Notes: generated by a model not told the origin, from the sequence alone. 64,000 nucleotides of DNA from Pseudomonas graminis (GCF_013201545.1 NZ_CP053746.1:4044501-4108500); one strand, 5' to 3'; numbered from the stretch's first letter, positions 18,714 to 28,450 are shown. Program-made: numbers and translations.

Positions 18714-19415
18714 CTATGCCGGTCCGCCCCAGCGTTGAATGATCTGCTCGGTCAGGGCGCCTAGCTCGGAGGCCATCAGGTCGGGCGCTGGCATTTCGTC
18801 TATCAGGAGCGGTGCGTTGTACGGACGGGTCAGAAGGGCGCCAAGGCACCCCGCAGCCTGGGCACCCGCCGTGTCCCAATAATGACAAGCCACCAGAAGC
18901 AAGTCCGCCAGTTCGACATTCAACGCCTGGGAAACCATCTGATAGGTTTCCGGAGCAGGTTTGAATTTTTTAACGGCCTCAACGCTGAAACTACGCTCAA
19001 AGAACGTCGCCAACCCGGCGCGCTCAAGGGGCGATGGGGATGCACCGCTGGCCGAGTTACTGAGTGTCACCAGCCGTAAGCCGGCGTTACGCAAGCACTT
19101 GAGTGCCGGCAGGACATCGGGGTGCGCTGGCATGGTGCTCATCCGTGCCTGCAATTCATCGATATCGCTGGCGTCGAGTGCGACCTGATGGAGAGACGCG
19201 ACCATACGCAACGTGCTTACGGCCAGTTCGCCAAATGGGGTGTATCGGCCGCACAGGGTCATCGTTTGCGAATACAGGATCAGGTTGGCGAACCACTCGC
19301 GCAAACTGGCTCTGTCACCGAACACACGCTCAAACAGCGGCTCAAGGGTGCTGATGTCGAGCAAGGTCTCGTTCACGTCAAACACGATGATCGGCGCTGA
19401 TTTTCGCACTGCCAT
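18714..19415 (-). CDS. Haloacid dehalogenase type II-like hydrolase
   Basis: A 233-aa HAD-superfamily protein. Motif I is FDVNETLLD with the nucleophilic Asp near residue 12. Motif II is TLSNSA, the Lys is in KKFKPAPETY, and motif III is VACHYWDTAGAQAAG. These resemble 2-haloacid dehalogenases (DVYGTLFD, SNG, KPxxxVY, SSNxWD), although the enzyme could use another small substrate. The start MAVRKSAP at 19415 is supported by the family; an upstream extension to 19628 has no homologous look. It is upstream of and co-directional with chrA. Confidence 0.75.
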   Translation of the reverse strand: MAVRKSAPIIVFDVNETLLDISTLEPLFERVFGDRASLREWFANLILYSQTMTLCGRYTPFGELAVSTLRMVASLHQVALDASDIDELQARMSTMPAHPDVLPALKCLRNAGLRLVTLSNSASGASPSPLERAGLATFFERSFSVEAVKKFKPAPETYQMVSQALNVELADLLLVACHYWDTAGAQAAGCLGALLTRPYNAPLLIDEMPAPDLMASELGALTEQIIQRWGGPA

Positions 19416-19599
19416 GAATATTCTCTTCCAAGGAGTGCTCGCTGCTGCAAGCATGCTTTTGTCGGTTGAAGCCCTGACGTCCCGGATCACGGATAAGGCT
19501 ACCCCCGATCGAGCCGGCGCAGCGGACCCATCATTATGAATCGTTCCCGGACAGGATGGGCAGGCGTACTTCGGCTGTTCGAGACGAATACTGAGTGTT

Positions 19600-20697
19600 C
19601 TAAAGCCCTTGCTGCAGGGCAGGATCATCGGCGTTGAGCTGCTCCAGTTCCGCGAGCAGCACCTGCACTTTCTGCAGCTGCCCGGTCTCGGTCCAGTAAC
19701 GAATCAGCAAAATCCGCGCGCGGCGGTCGGCGGGTGCGCGCTGCAGGATGTCCTCCAGCTGACGCTGCGCGGCTTCGAGCTGGTCGAGGTCGTGAAGCGC
19801 CACGGCAAGGTCGTAACGGTAGCCGGTATTCTCCGGGTCCAGCTCAATGGCCCGAGTCAGCGGGAGCAGGGCGTATTCGTTCTGTTTGTGACGCAGCAGC
19901 CATTGGCCGAGTGCGTGTTGCGCCAGGGACGACTGGGGCTGTTTCTCCAGCCATTGGGCGAGCAACTGACGCGAACGATCGGCCTGACCCTGACCGTCGA
20001 GTAACTGCACCAGCGCCAGCCCGGTCTCGAGGTTGTCCGGTTCCAGTTTTGCGGCCAGTTCCAGCGCCTCGATCGCCTTCTGCGGGGTGCCGTTGTTGAG
20101 GTAGAGCTGCGCGAGCGCGAGCTGGCGTTGCGCGCTCGGCGGCTGGGCAGTCAGCGCCTGCTCATACTGCTGAGCGGCCTCTTGCAGCGCGCCGTAATAC
20201 AGGCCCAGTTCATCCGGGCTCAGCGGCAGCAAGGCGCGCACCGCGCTGAAGCGCACCTGATCATCTGCGTCGTCCAGCAGCGGGCCGATCAGCGTGCTGC
20301 GTTGATCTTCAGGAAGCATGGCGGTGACCGCCTGGATGGCCGCCTGCTGAACCAGCGGAGCGGGGCGCTTGAGATCGCCTCGCAGAATTTTCAGGGCCTG
20401 GGGGCCCGGGTAATTGACCAGCTCAGCCAGCAGGCCGGCGCGGCGAATATCCGACAGGTCAGTGCGGGTGAATTGCTGATAGAGCACGCGCGCGGCGCCG
20501 GGCTTGCCACCGTGGGCCTGCTCCAGTGCTTCGGCATAGCTGTGATTGACCTGCGGTGCGGCCGGCGGCGCGTGCCAGTTTCGCACCAGCATCGCCATGG
20601 CGATGATCAGCAGCAACAGCGCCAGCGCAATTGCCACCTGCCAGCGACGTCGAGCCTTGAGCTGGGCGGGTGTGCGCCGGGAAGACGACTCAGACAT
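19600..20697 (-). CDS. Membrane-anchored TPR protein
   Basis: A 365-aa protein. A basic cytoplasmic start (SSSRRTPAQLKARRRW) precedes one membrane helix (about residues 20-38). The remainder would lie in the periplasm: a HEAT-like pair (about residues 100-160, with PLVQQAAIQAVTAM and DQVRFSAVRALLPL) and at least three TPRs (about 175-350, such as AQRQLALAQLYLNNGTPQKA). It resembles scaffold or cytochrome-biogenesis-type TPR proteins, but no partner is encoded nearby. The function is unknown; a role in protein-protein contact is inferred from the repeats. Confidence 0.75.
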   Translation of the reverse strand: MSESSSRRTPAQLKARRRWQVAIALALLLLIIAMAMLVRNWHAPPAAPQVNHSYAEALEQAHGGKPGAARVLYQQFTRTDLSDIRRAGLLAELVNYPGPQALKILRGDLKRPAPLVQQAAIQAVTAMLPEDQRSTLIGPLLDDADDQVRFSAVRALLPLSPDELGLYYGALQEAAQQYEQALTAQPPSAQRQLALAQLYLNNGTPQKAIEALELAAKLEPDNLETGLALVQLLDGQGQADRSRQLLAQWLEKQPQSSLAQHALGQWLLRHKQNEYALLPLTRAIELDPENTGYRYDLAVALHDLDQLEAAQRQLEDILQRAPADRRARILLIRYWTETGQLQKVQVLLAELEQLNADDPALQQGL

Positions 20698-20811
20698 ATC
20701 GGTTTCCGTGTGGGCGTGTGCAGCAGCTTCGGGGAGAGACCGCCGAGTGTCAAACCCTGTGGGGATTGATGGCCCCCTCGGGCGCTCGCGGGTTGTTTAT
20801 CAACGGTTCAG

Positions 20812-20842
20812 AAAAAAGCCCCGAACCTTGTGGGTCCGGGGC
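20812..20842 (-). terminator. Intrinsic terminator of mexEF-oprN
   Basis: Read on the minus strand, GCCCCGGACC pairs with GGTTCGGGGC (one G-U pair) and is followed by six T residues. It lies about 85 bases after the oprN stop codon. This is a strong intrinsic terminator signature. Confidence 0.85.
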
Positions 20843-20925
20843 CTTGGAAAGCGGCGGAGGGTGGCCGCAGATCAGCGCTGCAGATCCGCCGCCGCTTGAG
20901 CAATCCCGCCGTTCATCCCATGACC

Positions 20926-22326
20926 TCAGGCGTTCGGCTGCCAGCCGCCGCCCAAGGCTTTGTAGATGGCGACGATGCCGCGATACAGATCGATTTCGGC
21001 CAGGGCCTGGCTGTCTTCGGCGGCCAGACGCTCACGTTCGGCGTCCAGCAGGACGAGGAAGTCGGCCGTGCCTTCGCGGTACTGGATGTTCGCCAGATTC
21101 GCCGCCGAACGGCTGGCTTCACTCTGCCGCACCAGCGACACCAGACGCTGCTGACGCTTGTCGTAGTCGCTGAACGCGTTTTCGGTTTCTTCCAGGGCCA
21201 GCAGCACTTGCTGCTCGTAATTGGCCAGGGCGCCTTCGGCATCGGCGTTGGCGCCGCGAATCCGCGCCCTGACGCTGCCCAGGTCAAATGCCGCCCAGGT
21301 GATGCTCGGGCCGAGGCCCCACGCTTGTGCTGCGCCGGACCCGATCTGCGAACCACGGCTGGCGGTAAACCCGAGGAAACCGCTCAGGCTGACCCGTGGG
21401 AACAGGTCGGCGGTCTGCACGCCGATTCGCGCGGTTTGCGCCGCCAGTTGCCGCTCGGCGCTGCGTACGTCCGGACGGTTTTCCAGCAGCTTGGTCGGAT
21501 CACCGATCGGCAGAGCCTTGGAGATCGCCGGCAGCTTGGCCGGAGCGAGGGTCACGGTCATGGCGTCCGGACGCTCGCCGAGCAGGGTGGCGATGCGATT
21601 GCGTTGGCGCACCTGCTCGGCCTGAAGCTGCGGAATGGTGGCTTCCACCGCCGCCAGACGCGCGTCGGAACGCACGACATCAAGCTCATTGCCCACGCCT
21701 TCGTCACGCAACTGCGCGGTGACGCTGCGGGACTCCTGCTGATTTTTCAGGTTGTCCCGGGCGATGTTCTCGCGCAATTGGGCGCCGCGCAGCTGACCGT
21801 AGGCGTCGACCAGTTCGGCGATCATCGTCACTTGCAGCTGATAGAGGTTGGCTTCGGCAGCCTGCTGGTCGGCGTCACTGGCTTCCAGCTCGCGCTGGAT
21901 GCGGCCGAACAGGTCCAGTTCCCAGGCCATGTCCAGGCCGAGGTCGTAACGTTCCTGGTTGACCCTGTGTTCGGTTTCACCCGGTACCTGCGAGCGGCCG
22001 ATCTGGCTGCTGGCGCGGCTGGTCACGACGGGCATCGCGTCGTTGCTGATGTCGTCACGAATCGCGCGGGACGCTTTCAGCCGGGCGAAGGCGACGCGCA
22101 ACTCGCGGTTGCCCTGCAGCGATTCGGCGACCAGTTTGTTCAGGGTCGGGTCGTCGAACTGCTGCCACCAGACGGTCTCGATGTGACTGCGGTCATAGGC
22201 CCGCTGGGTGGCGGCCTGGATGTTGGCCGCCGCGGTTTCCGGCTTCTTGTAGTCCGGGCCGACGGCGCAGGCCGCCAGCGCCAGCACCAGCAGGCTCGGC
22301 AGAAAGAGTTTTGCAGCTTTCATCAA
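20926..22326 (-). CDS. oprN: Outer-membrane efflux channel OprN-like
   Basis: A 466-aa NodT-family outer-membrane factor. It is a lipoprotein with lipobox LALAAC (Cys20) and the family start CAVGPDYKKPET. The two repeated halves show the helical hairpin motifs WELDLFGRIQRELEASDA and DLGSVRARIRGANADAEG. It is the last gene of the operon; its start overlaps the mexF stop by 4 bases. It would complete a tripartite pump spanning the envelope. The OprN identity rests on operon context and on the high similarity of the MexF neighbour to P. aeruginosa MexF. Confidence 0.88.
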   Translation of the reverse strand: MMKAAKLFLPSLLVLALAACAVGPDYKKPETAAANIQAATQRAYDRSHIETVWWQQFDDPTLNKLVAESLQGNRELRVAFARLKASRAIRDDISNDAMPVVTSRASSQIGRSQVPGETEHRVNQERYDLGLDMAWELDLFGRIQRELEASDADQQAAEANLYQLQVTMIAELVDAYGQLRGAQLRENIARDNLKNQQESRSVTAQLRDEGVGNELDVVRSDARLAAVEATIPQLQAEQVRQRNRIATLLGERPDAMTVTLAPAKLPAISKALPIGDPTKLLENRPDVRSAERQLAAQTARIGVQTADLFPRVSLSGFLGFTASRGSQIGSGAAQAWGLGPSITWAAFDLGSVRARIRGANADAEGALANYEQQVLLALEETENAFSDYDKRQQRLVSLVRQSEASRSAANLANIQYREGTADFLVLLDAERERLAAEDSQALAEIDLYRGIVAIYKALGGGWQPNA

Positions 22327-25300
22327 TGAGCCTCCGGGGCGGTGGTCTGAATGCGTTGAGCCTTGGCCGCCTTGCGTGCCTCTTTGCGGCCAACGTAGTT
22401 CCGAATCAGTACATAGAAGACCGGCGTCAACAGCAGACCGAAGAAGGTCACACCGAGCATCCCGGAGAACACCGCCACGCCCATGGCATGACGCATTTCG
22501 GCACCGGCACCGCTGGACAGCACCAGTGGCACCACACCCATGATGAATGCGAAGGAGGTCATCAGGATCGGCCGCAGACGCAGGCGGCAGGCTTCAAGCA
22601 CAGCTTCCAGCGGGGTTTTGCCCTTGTCCTGCTCATCCTTGGCGAACTCGACGATCAGAATCGCGTTCTTGCACGCCAGGCCCACCAGTACGATCAGGCC
22701 GATCTGGGTGAAGATGTTGTTGTCGCTCCCGGCAATGATCACACCGGCAATGGCCGACAGCAGGGTCATCGGCACGATCAGGATCACCGCCAGCGGCAGG
22801 CTCCAGCTTTCATACAGCGCGGCCAGTACCAGGAACGCCAGCAATACGCAGAGCGGGAAGACCAGCAACGCGGTGTTGCCCGACAGAATCTGCTGGTAGG
22901 TCAGATCGGTCCACTCGTAGGTCATGCCGTTGGGCAGTTCTTCCTTGAGCAGTTTTTCCATCGCTGTCTGCGCCTGACCCGAGCTGTAACCCGGTCCCGC
23001 TGCGCCGTTGATCTCGGCGGTGATGAAGCCGTTGTAGTGCATGACGCGGTCCGGGCCCGAGGTGTTGGTGACTTTCAACAGCGTCGCCAACGGGATCATT
23101 TCGCCGCGGTTGTTGCGCACTTTCAACTGACCGATCTGTTCAGCGTCCTGGCGGAACTGCTGCTCAGCCTGCACGTTGACCTGATAGGTCCGGCCGAAAC
23201 GGTTGAAGTCGTTGGCGTACAGCGAGCCCAGGTAGACCTGCAGAGTGTCGAAGATGTCGCTGATCGGCACGCCAAGTGTCTTGGCTTTTTCGCGGTCGAT
23301 GGCGGCATCGACCTGGGGTACGTTCACCGTGTAGCTGGTGAACAGCGCCGCCAGTTCCGGCACGCTGCGGCTCTTGCCGATGACGTTCATTGTTTCTTTG
23401 TAAAGCTCGTCGTAACCCAGGTTGCCACGGTCTTCGATCTGCAGGCGGAAACCGCCGATCGTGCCCAAGCCTTGTACCGGCGGGGGCGGGAAGATCGCCA
23501 TGTAGGCTTCCTCAATCCCGGCATACTTGGCGTTGAGGGCGCCGGCGATGGCACCCGCAGACTCACTGGCCTGCTTGCGCTCATCGAAGGATTTGAGGGC
23601 GACGAAGACAATGCCGGAGTTCGGGCTGTTGGTGAACCCGTTGATCGACAGGCCAGGGAAGGCAATGGCGTTTTCCACACCTGGTTGTTCCAGGGCCATG
23701 GCCGACATCTTCTTGATCACGTCCTCGGTGCGATCCAGGCTCGCGGCATCCGGCAGTTGCGCGAAGGCGACCAGGTACTGTTTGTCCTGTGCCGGTACGA
23801 AGCCGGTCGGGGTGTTGGAGAAACCCAGCCAGGTCATCACGATCAGGCCGGCGTACACCACCAGTGCCACGCCGCTGATGCGGATCACTCGGCCAACCGT
23901 GCTCACGTAGCCGTTACTGGCCTTGACGAAGAAACGGTTGAACGGGCGGAACAGCCAAGCGCCAAACAGCTTGTCGAGGAACCGCGAGAAGCCGTCCTTC
24001 GGTGCATCGTGGGCGCGCAGCAGAACAGCGGCCAGCGCAGGCGACAGGGTCAGCGAGTTGAAGGCCGAGATCACCGTCGAAATGGCGATGGTCAGCGCGA
24101 ACTGTTTGTAGAACTGCCCGGTCAGGCCGGAGATGAACGCCGCCGGAATGAACACCGCACACAGCACCAGGGCCGTGGCGATGATCGGGCCGGTCACTTC
24201 TCGCATGGCGATCTGTGTAGCCTCCATCGGCGGATGGCCAAGCTCGATGTTCCGCTCGACGTTCTCCACCACCACGATGGCGTCGTCCACGACGATACCG
24301 ATCGCCAGTACGAGCCCGAACAGCGACAGCGCATTAAGCGAGAAACCGAACAGGTGCATGACCGCAAACGTACCGATCAGCGACACCGGTACGGCGACCA
24401 GCGGGATGATCGAGGCGCGCCAGGTCTGCAGAAACAGAATCACCACGAGTACGACGAGGATCAGCGCTTCGAACAGGGTATGAACCACCGCTTCGATGGA
24501 GCCGCGCACGAAGATCGTCGGGTCATAGACGATGCTGTAGTCCATGCCTTCGGGGAAGTTTTTCTTCAACAGTTCCATCTCACCGCGCACTTCGTTGGAA
24601 ATGTCGATGGCGTTGGAGCCTGGACGCTGGAAGATCGGAATCGCCACTGCCGGCTGGTTGTTCAGCAACGACCGCAAGGCATATTGGCTGGAGCCCAGTT
24701 CGACGCGAGCGATGTCCTTGACCCGGGTGATTTCGCCGTTGTCGCCGGCGCGAACGATGATGTTCTCGAACTCTTCCTCAGAAACCAGACGGCCCTGGGT
24801 GTTGATCGACATCTGGAAGCTGGTGGCGCTCGGGGAGGGCGGTGCGCCCAATTGACCGGCGGCCACTTGACGGTTCTGCTCGCGAATGGCGTTGACTACG
24901 TCGGTCGCCGTGATGTTGCGCGATGCGGTCTTGTTCGGATCGAGCCAGACTCGCAGCGAGTAGTCGCCCATGCCAAACAGCTGCACGTCGCCGACACCGC
25001 CCAGGCGTGCCAGCTCATCCTTGATGTTCAACACCGCATAGTTGGACAGGTACAGCATGTCGTAACGCTGATCCGGCGAGGTCAAGTGGACCACCATCGT
25101 CAGGTCAGGCGAGGCCTTGTCCACGGTAATACCGATGCGCGTCACTTCTTCCGGCAGCTTTGGCTCGGTCCGGGTGACCCGGTTCTGTACCTGCACCTGC
25201 GCGGTGTCGAGGTTGGTCCCCAGCGCGAAGGTGATGGTCAGGGTCAGCTTACCGTCGGCGGTCGCCTGAGAGGACATGTAGAGCATGTTCTCGACGCCGG

Positions 25301-25514
25301 TGATCGCCTGTTCCAGCGGCGCGGCGACGGTCTCGCCGATCACTTTCGGGTTGGCGCCGGGGAAGTTGGCGCGCACGACAACAGTCGGCGGCACGACTTC
25401 GGGGTATTCACTGATGGGCAGCTGGAACAGCGAGATCGCGCCGGCGATCAGGATCAGCAGCGAAAGCACCGCCGCGAAGATCGGTCGCGTGATAAAGAAC
25501 TTGGAGAAATTCAT
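22323..25514 (-). CDS. mexF: RND multidrug efflux pump inner-membrane subunit MexF
   Basis: A 1063-aa HAE1-family RND transporter with the standard architecture of a first helix, a large periplasmic porter loop, helices 2-7, a second large loop and helices 8-12. The start MNFSKFFITRPIFAAVLSLL and the stretch LPISEYPEVVPPTVVVRANF agree closely with P. aeruginosa MexF as I remember it. The proton-relay Asp pair is present in GIVVDDAIVVVENVER. It lies between mexE (12-base gap) and oprN. The family exports chloramphenicol, fluoroquinolones, trimethoprim and quorum-signal precursors in P. aeruginosa; the range here is not known. Confidence 0.95.
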   Translation of the reverse strand: MNFSKFFITRPIFAAVLSLLILIAGAISLFQLPISEYPEVVPPTVVVRANFPGANPKVIGETVAAPLEQAITGVENMLYMSSQATADGKLTLTITFALGTNLDTAQVQVQNRVTRTEPKLPEEVTRIGITVDKASPDLTMVVHLTSPDQRYDMLYLSNYAVLNIKDELARLGGVGDVQLFGMGDYSLRVWLDPNKTASRNITATDVVNAIREQNRQVAAGQLGAPPSPSATSFQMSINTQGRLVSEEEFENIIVRAGDNGEITRVKDIARVELGSSQYALRSLLNNQPAVAIPIFQRPGSNAIDISNEVRGEMELLKKNFPEGMDYSIVYDPTIFVRGSIEAVVHTLFEALILVVLVVILFLQTWRASIIPLVAVPVSLIGTFAVMHLFGFSLNALSLFGLVLAIGIVVDDAIVVVENVERNIELGHPPMEATQIAMREVTGPIIATALVLCAVFIPAAFISGLTGQFYKQFALTIAISTVISAFNSLTLSPALAAVLLRAHDAPKDGFSRFLDKLFGAWLFRPFNRFFVKASNGYVSTVGRVIRISGVALVVYAGLIVMTWLGFSNTPTGFVPAQDKQYLVAFAQLPDAASLDRTEDVIKKMSAMALEQPGVENAIAFPGLSINGFTNSPNSGIVFVALKSFDERKQASESAGAIAGALNAKYAGIEEAYMAIFPPPPVQGLGTIGGFRLQIEDRGNLGYDELYKETMNVIGKSRSVPELAALFTSYTVNVPQVDAAIDREKAKTLGVPISDIFDTLQVYLGSLYANDFNRFGRTYQVNVQAEQQFRQDAEQIGQLKVRNNRGEMIPLATLLKVTNTSGPDRVMHYNGFITAEINGAAGPGYSSGQAQTAMEKLLKEELPNGMTYEWTDLTYQQILSGNTALLVFPLCVLLAFLVLAALYESWSLPLAVILIVPMTLLSAIAGVIIAGSDNNIFTQIGLIVLVGLACKNAILIVEFAKDEQDKGKTPLEAVLEACRLRLRPILMTSFAFIMGVVPLVLSSGAGAEMRHAMGVAVFSGMLGVTFFGLLLTPVFYVLIRNYVGRKEARKAAKAQRIQTTAPEAH

Positions 25515-25526
25515 CGAGTGTGTCCC

Positions 25527-26768
25527 TTAACCGCGTGGCGTGGCGGAAGCAGCAACCTTGGCGTCCAGCTTGGACTGTGCCTTGGGCTGGTTGCTGGCTT
25601 CGAGCGCCTGGCGTTGTTGTTGCAATGCGGAGAGTGTTTCGGGGCTGGCCATCGGCGTGTCCTGCGGGTCAACCGGTGAGCCCGGACGCACGCGTTGCAG
25701 GCCGGTGACGACGATGCGGTCGTCTTTGCTCAGGCCGCTGCGCACGATGCGCAAGCCTTCGAGCTTCGGTCCCAGATCGACGCTGCGGTAGATCGCCTTG
25801 TTGTCCTTGTCGACTACCAGCACGAATTTCTTGCCCAGATCGGTGCCCACCGCTTCGTCCTTGATCAGCATGGCCGAATAGGTACCGCTGCCCACCAGCT
25901 TCAGGCGCGCATACAGGCCCGGGGTGTATTCGCCCTTGCTGTTGTCGAACACGGCGCGGCCACGGATGGTGCCGGTGCGCGGATTGACCTGGTTGTCGAC
26001 GAAGTTCATCTGACCCAGGTGCGGGTTTTCCGCTTCGTTGGACAGGCCCATGTACACCGGCGTTGTCGCGCCGCGTTTGCCATCGCGAGCCAGTTGGTTG
26101 TACTTGAGGAACACGCGCTCGTCGGCGTCGAAGTAGGCGTAGACCTTATCGGTGGATACCAGGCTGGTGAGGATGGTCTGGTCGGCGGTGACAATGTTGC
26201 CGGCGGTGATTTCCGCACGGCTGACGCGTCCGGTGATCGGCGCCGTGACACGGGTAAAGCTCAGGTTCAGGCGCGCCAGATCAAGCTGTGCCTGGATGGC
26301 GGCAACGGCAGCTTTGGATTCCTGGGCGGTGGTGGTACGAGAGTCGGCGAGTTCGGCGGAGATCGCATTGTTGGTGCGCAGGCGTTCGCCGCGCTGGGCT
26401 TCGTTGGTGCTGCGCTGGGCTGCGGCCTTGGACTGCTGCAGTTGCGCTTCCAGACGATGCACTTCCGCTTCGAACGGGCGCGGGTCGATCTGGAACAGCA
26501 GGTCGCCTTTTTTCACCAGCTCGCCGTCAGTGAAAGCCACCGAATCGATCTGGCCTGAAACACGCGGGCGCACCTGAACGGTTTCCGGCGATTCGAGGCG
26601 GGCGGTGACTTCGTCCCACTCGTTGACCGGTTGCTCGATCACCTTGGCCACGTTGACTTTCGCCGCCGCCGGCGCAACCGTCGCCTCAGGCGTCCGGCCG
26701 CACGCGCTGAGGACCACAAGGGTCAACGCGGCGAGGGGATAGCGCAAAGGAGTTAAAGACTGAAGCAT
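25527..26768 (-). CDS. mexE: RND efflux periplasmic adaptor MexE
   Basis: A 413-aa membrane-fusion protein, a lipoprotein with lipobox VVLSAC (Cys23). The lipoyl half-motifs (VQVRPRVSGQIDSVAF and LSFTRVTAPITGRVSRAEI) flank an alpha-helical hairpin (about residues 95-155). Beta-barrel and membrane-proximal domains follow. It is the first gene of mexEF-oprN. A LysR-type ATC-N9-GAT element lies about 85-100 bases upstream. Confidence 0.92.
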   Translation of the reverse strand: MLQSLTPLRYPLAALTLVVLSACGRTPEATVAPAAAKVNVAKVIEQPVNEWDEVTARLESPETVQVRPRVSGQIDSVAFTDGELVKKGDLLFQIDPRPFEAEVHRLEAQLQQSKAAAQRSTNEAQRGERLRTNNAISAELADSRTTTAQESKAAVAAIQAQLDLARLNLSFTRVTAPITGRVSRAEITAGNIVTADQTILTSLVSTDKVYAYFDADERVFLKYNQLARDGKRGATTPVYMGLSNEAENPHLGQMNFVDNQVNPRTGTIRGRAVFDNSKGEYTPGLYARLKLVGSGTYSAMLIKDEAVGTDLGKKFVLVVDKDNKAIYRSVDLGPKLEGLRIVRSGLSKDDRIVVTGLQRVRPGSPVDPQDTPMASPETLSALQQQRQALEASNQPKAQSKLDAKVAASATPRG

Positions 26769-27323
26769 GGGAGAATCCGCCGATGTTATTGAGATGGGCG
26801 GATAATGTTCTCGGGGGTGTTATTGCACGAATCGAATGACGCGAAGGTAACTATCAGTCGTAATGATGTTCGGCGTAATAAAAGGTCTGTAATCAATACC
26901 CTGCACCGTCATGTGGCATCTGTTCATAAATCCACAATTCAGGGGCTTATCGAGGTAAACGGACGATAGAGCCCACTAAATTGGAGTTACCCGTATTGAG
27001 CCTACTGTCTTCACGCAGGCGTCCACTACCTGGACACCGGCGCCGGCCCGCTGCGTGGCTGTGAGCTATTGCGCAGATACGCTCTTCAATCGACATTAGC
27101 TTTCCGGTGGGACGTCTGGCGCTTTCCCTTCTAAAGCCGGTCCTACCGGGACGCACGGTGCTTTTAGTGGGACTGGCTTCAGCCGGGAAGAGGTCGGTTC
27201 ATACGCCTCAAGATGTTCAGCAACGTTGCACAATCAGAAATGGTGAGTTGAGTTTCCTGGTGATTCACGGCCTTCGCTGCGGCCAATAGCATTCAGCCTG
27301 AACCCACTCATGAAGGTCTCCCA
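26769..27323. other. Gene-free region upstream of mexE with REP pair
   Basis: This 555-base region separates mexE from the divergent hydrolase gene. It contains the candidate MexT site near mexE and an inverted REP pair at about 27119-27200 (CTAAAGCCGGTCC and GGCTTCAGCCGGGAAG). In P. aeruginosa mexT would adjoin mexE here; no trace of it is seen in any frame. Confidence 0.6.
26853..26867 (-). promoter_or_regulatory. Candidate MexT (nod-box type) site upstream of mexE
   Basis: On the minus strand the sequence ATCATTACGACTGAT fits the ATC-N9-GAT core of NodD/MexT-type boxes. It is followed by AGTTACCTT, which partly agrees with the second half of the known MexT consensus (ATCA-N5-GTCGAT-N4-ACYAT). 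The string ACTGATAGT inside it also occurs upstream of mexS at 52130-52138. Functional binding is inferred. Confidence 0.5.
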
Positions 27324-28364
27324 ATGACTCGTTCCGATTCGGTCAATTCATCGAACTGTAAGCCCGGCTTCAGCCGCCGCGGTATCTTGCAGGCGTCCGC
27401 GGTGGGAGCAGCGTCTGCCGTGGCCGGGTCATTTGCCAGCACGGCCTCAGCCAGCTCACCTCCTTCCGGCCGGCACAGCAGCGCCAAGCTCGATGATGCC
27501 TTCCGTGTCAGATTCCACACGCAAAAAGTCGGCGACGTCGAGGTGTTCTACCGCGAAGTCGGAGCGAAGGATGCGCCAGTACTGTTGCTGCTCCACGGCT
27601 TCCCGAGCGCAAGCCACATGTTCCGCACCCTGATGCCGCTGCTCGCCAGCCAGTACCGCCTGATCGCGCCCGACTTGCCCGGTTTCGGCAACACCCTGGC
27701 ACCGCCGCGGGGCCAGTTCGATTACACCTTCGACAACCTCTACAAAGTGGTCGAGGGTTTCACCGAAGCACTGGGGCTGACCCGATACGCGCTGTACATC
27801 TTCGACTACGGGGCGCCCACCGGCCTGCGCCTCGCCGCCGCCAACCCGGAAAAGGTGACGGCCATCATCAGCCAGAACGGCAACGCCTACCTTGAAGGTT
27901 TCAGCGATCAGTGGGACCCGTGGCAGGCTTACTGGCGTGATCCTTCGGCGGCCAACCGCGAAGCCTGTCGACCGTCGCTGTCGCCCAAGACCATCCGCGA
28001 CTGGCAATACGGCACCGGTGCCGATCCCGAGAAGCTCTCGCCCGACGGCTACAACCTCGACATTTTTTACATGGCCCGGCCCGGCGCGGAGGAAATACAG
28101 CTGGACCTGATTCTTGACTACCGCAGCAACGTCGCCGCCTATCCCGCGTTTCAGGCGTACTTGCGCAAGCACCAGCCGCCCTTGCTCGCGGTCTGGGGCA
28201 AGCACGACCCGGCGTTCATTCCGCCGGGTGCGCAAGCGTTTCGCAAGGACATCCCGAGTGCCGAGGTGCATCTTCTGGACGCCGGACACTTTGCGCTGGA
28301 GACCCATGCGCCCGAGGTCGCGCAGTACATCCGGGATTTCCTGTCACGGAAGCTGCAGCGGTGA
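27324..28364 (+). CDS. Tat-exported alpha/beta hydrolase (epoxide hydrolase/haloalkane dehalogenase-like)
   Basis: A 346-aa hydrolase with a twin-arginine signal peptide: SRRGIL at residues 17-22, a hydrophobic stretch and an ASTASASS-like cleavage region near residue 45. The core fold has the oxyanion motif HGFPSASH (residues 91-98). The nucleophile is Asp161 in YIFDYGAPTG, where serine hydrolases would have Ser. An acidic residue in WGKHDPAF and the catalytic His in AGHFALE complete the set. An Asp nucleophile is characteristic of haloalkane dehalogenases and epoxide hydrolases. The protein probably acts in the periplasm. It is divergent from mexEF-oprN, with no operon partner. Confidence 0.8.
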   Translation: MTRSDSVNSSNCKPGFSRRGILQASAVGAASAVAGSFASTASASSPPSGRHSSAKLDDAFRVRFHTQKVGDVEVFYREVGAKDAPVLLLLHGFPSASHMFRTLMPLLASQYRLIAPDLPGFGNTLAPPRGQFDYTFDNLYKVVEGFTEALGLTRYALYIFDYGAPTGLRLAAANPEKVTAIISQNGNAYLEGFSDQWDPWQAYWRDPSAANREACRPSLSPKTIRDWQYGTGADPEKLSPDGYNLDIFYMARPGAEEIQLDLILDYRSNVAAYPAFQAYLRKHQPPLLAVWGKHDPAFIPPGAQAFRKDIPSAEVHLLDAGHFALETHAPEVAQYIRDFLSRKLQR

Positions 28365-28450
28365 CAACGCCGTTTGCCTGACTGGATGAGCCTTGAAGCG
28401 GCTGCCGACGATGCCGTATCTCACGGGCAATCAACGGAGGGCCCGGCGGA

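Noticed and set aside
22311..25679. A 1122-codon open frame on the plus strand
   Set aside because: It is the antisense shadow of mexF, which has full family similarity on the minus strand; the plus-strand product is Arg/His/Gln-rich with no domain.
27119..27200. Inverted REP pair considered as a terminator or mobile-element end
   Set aside because: It is the same REP palindrome found at four other places in the window and has no U tract or adjoining transposase.
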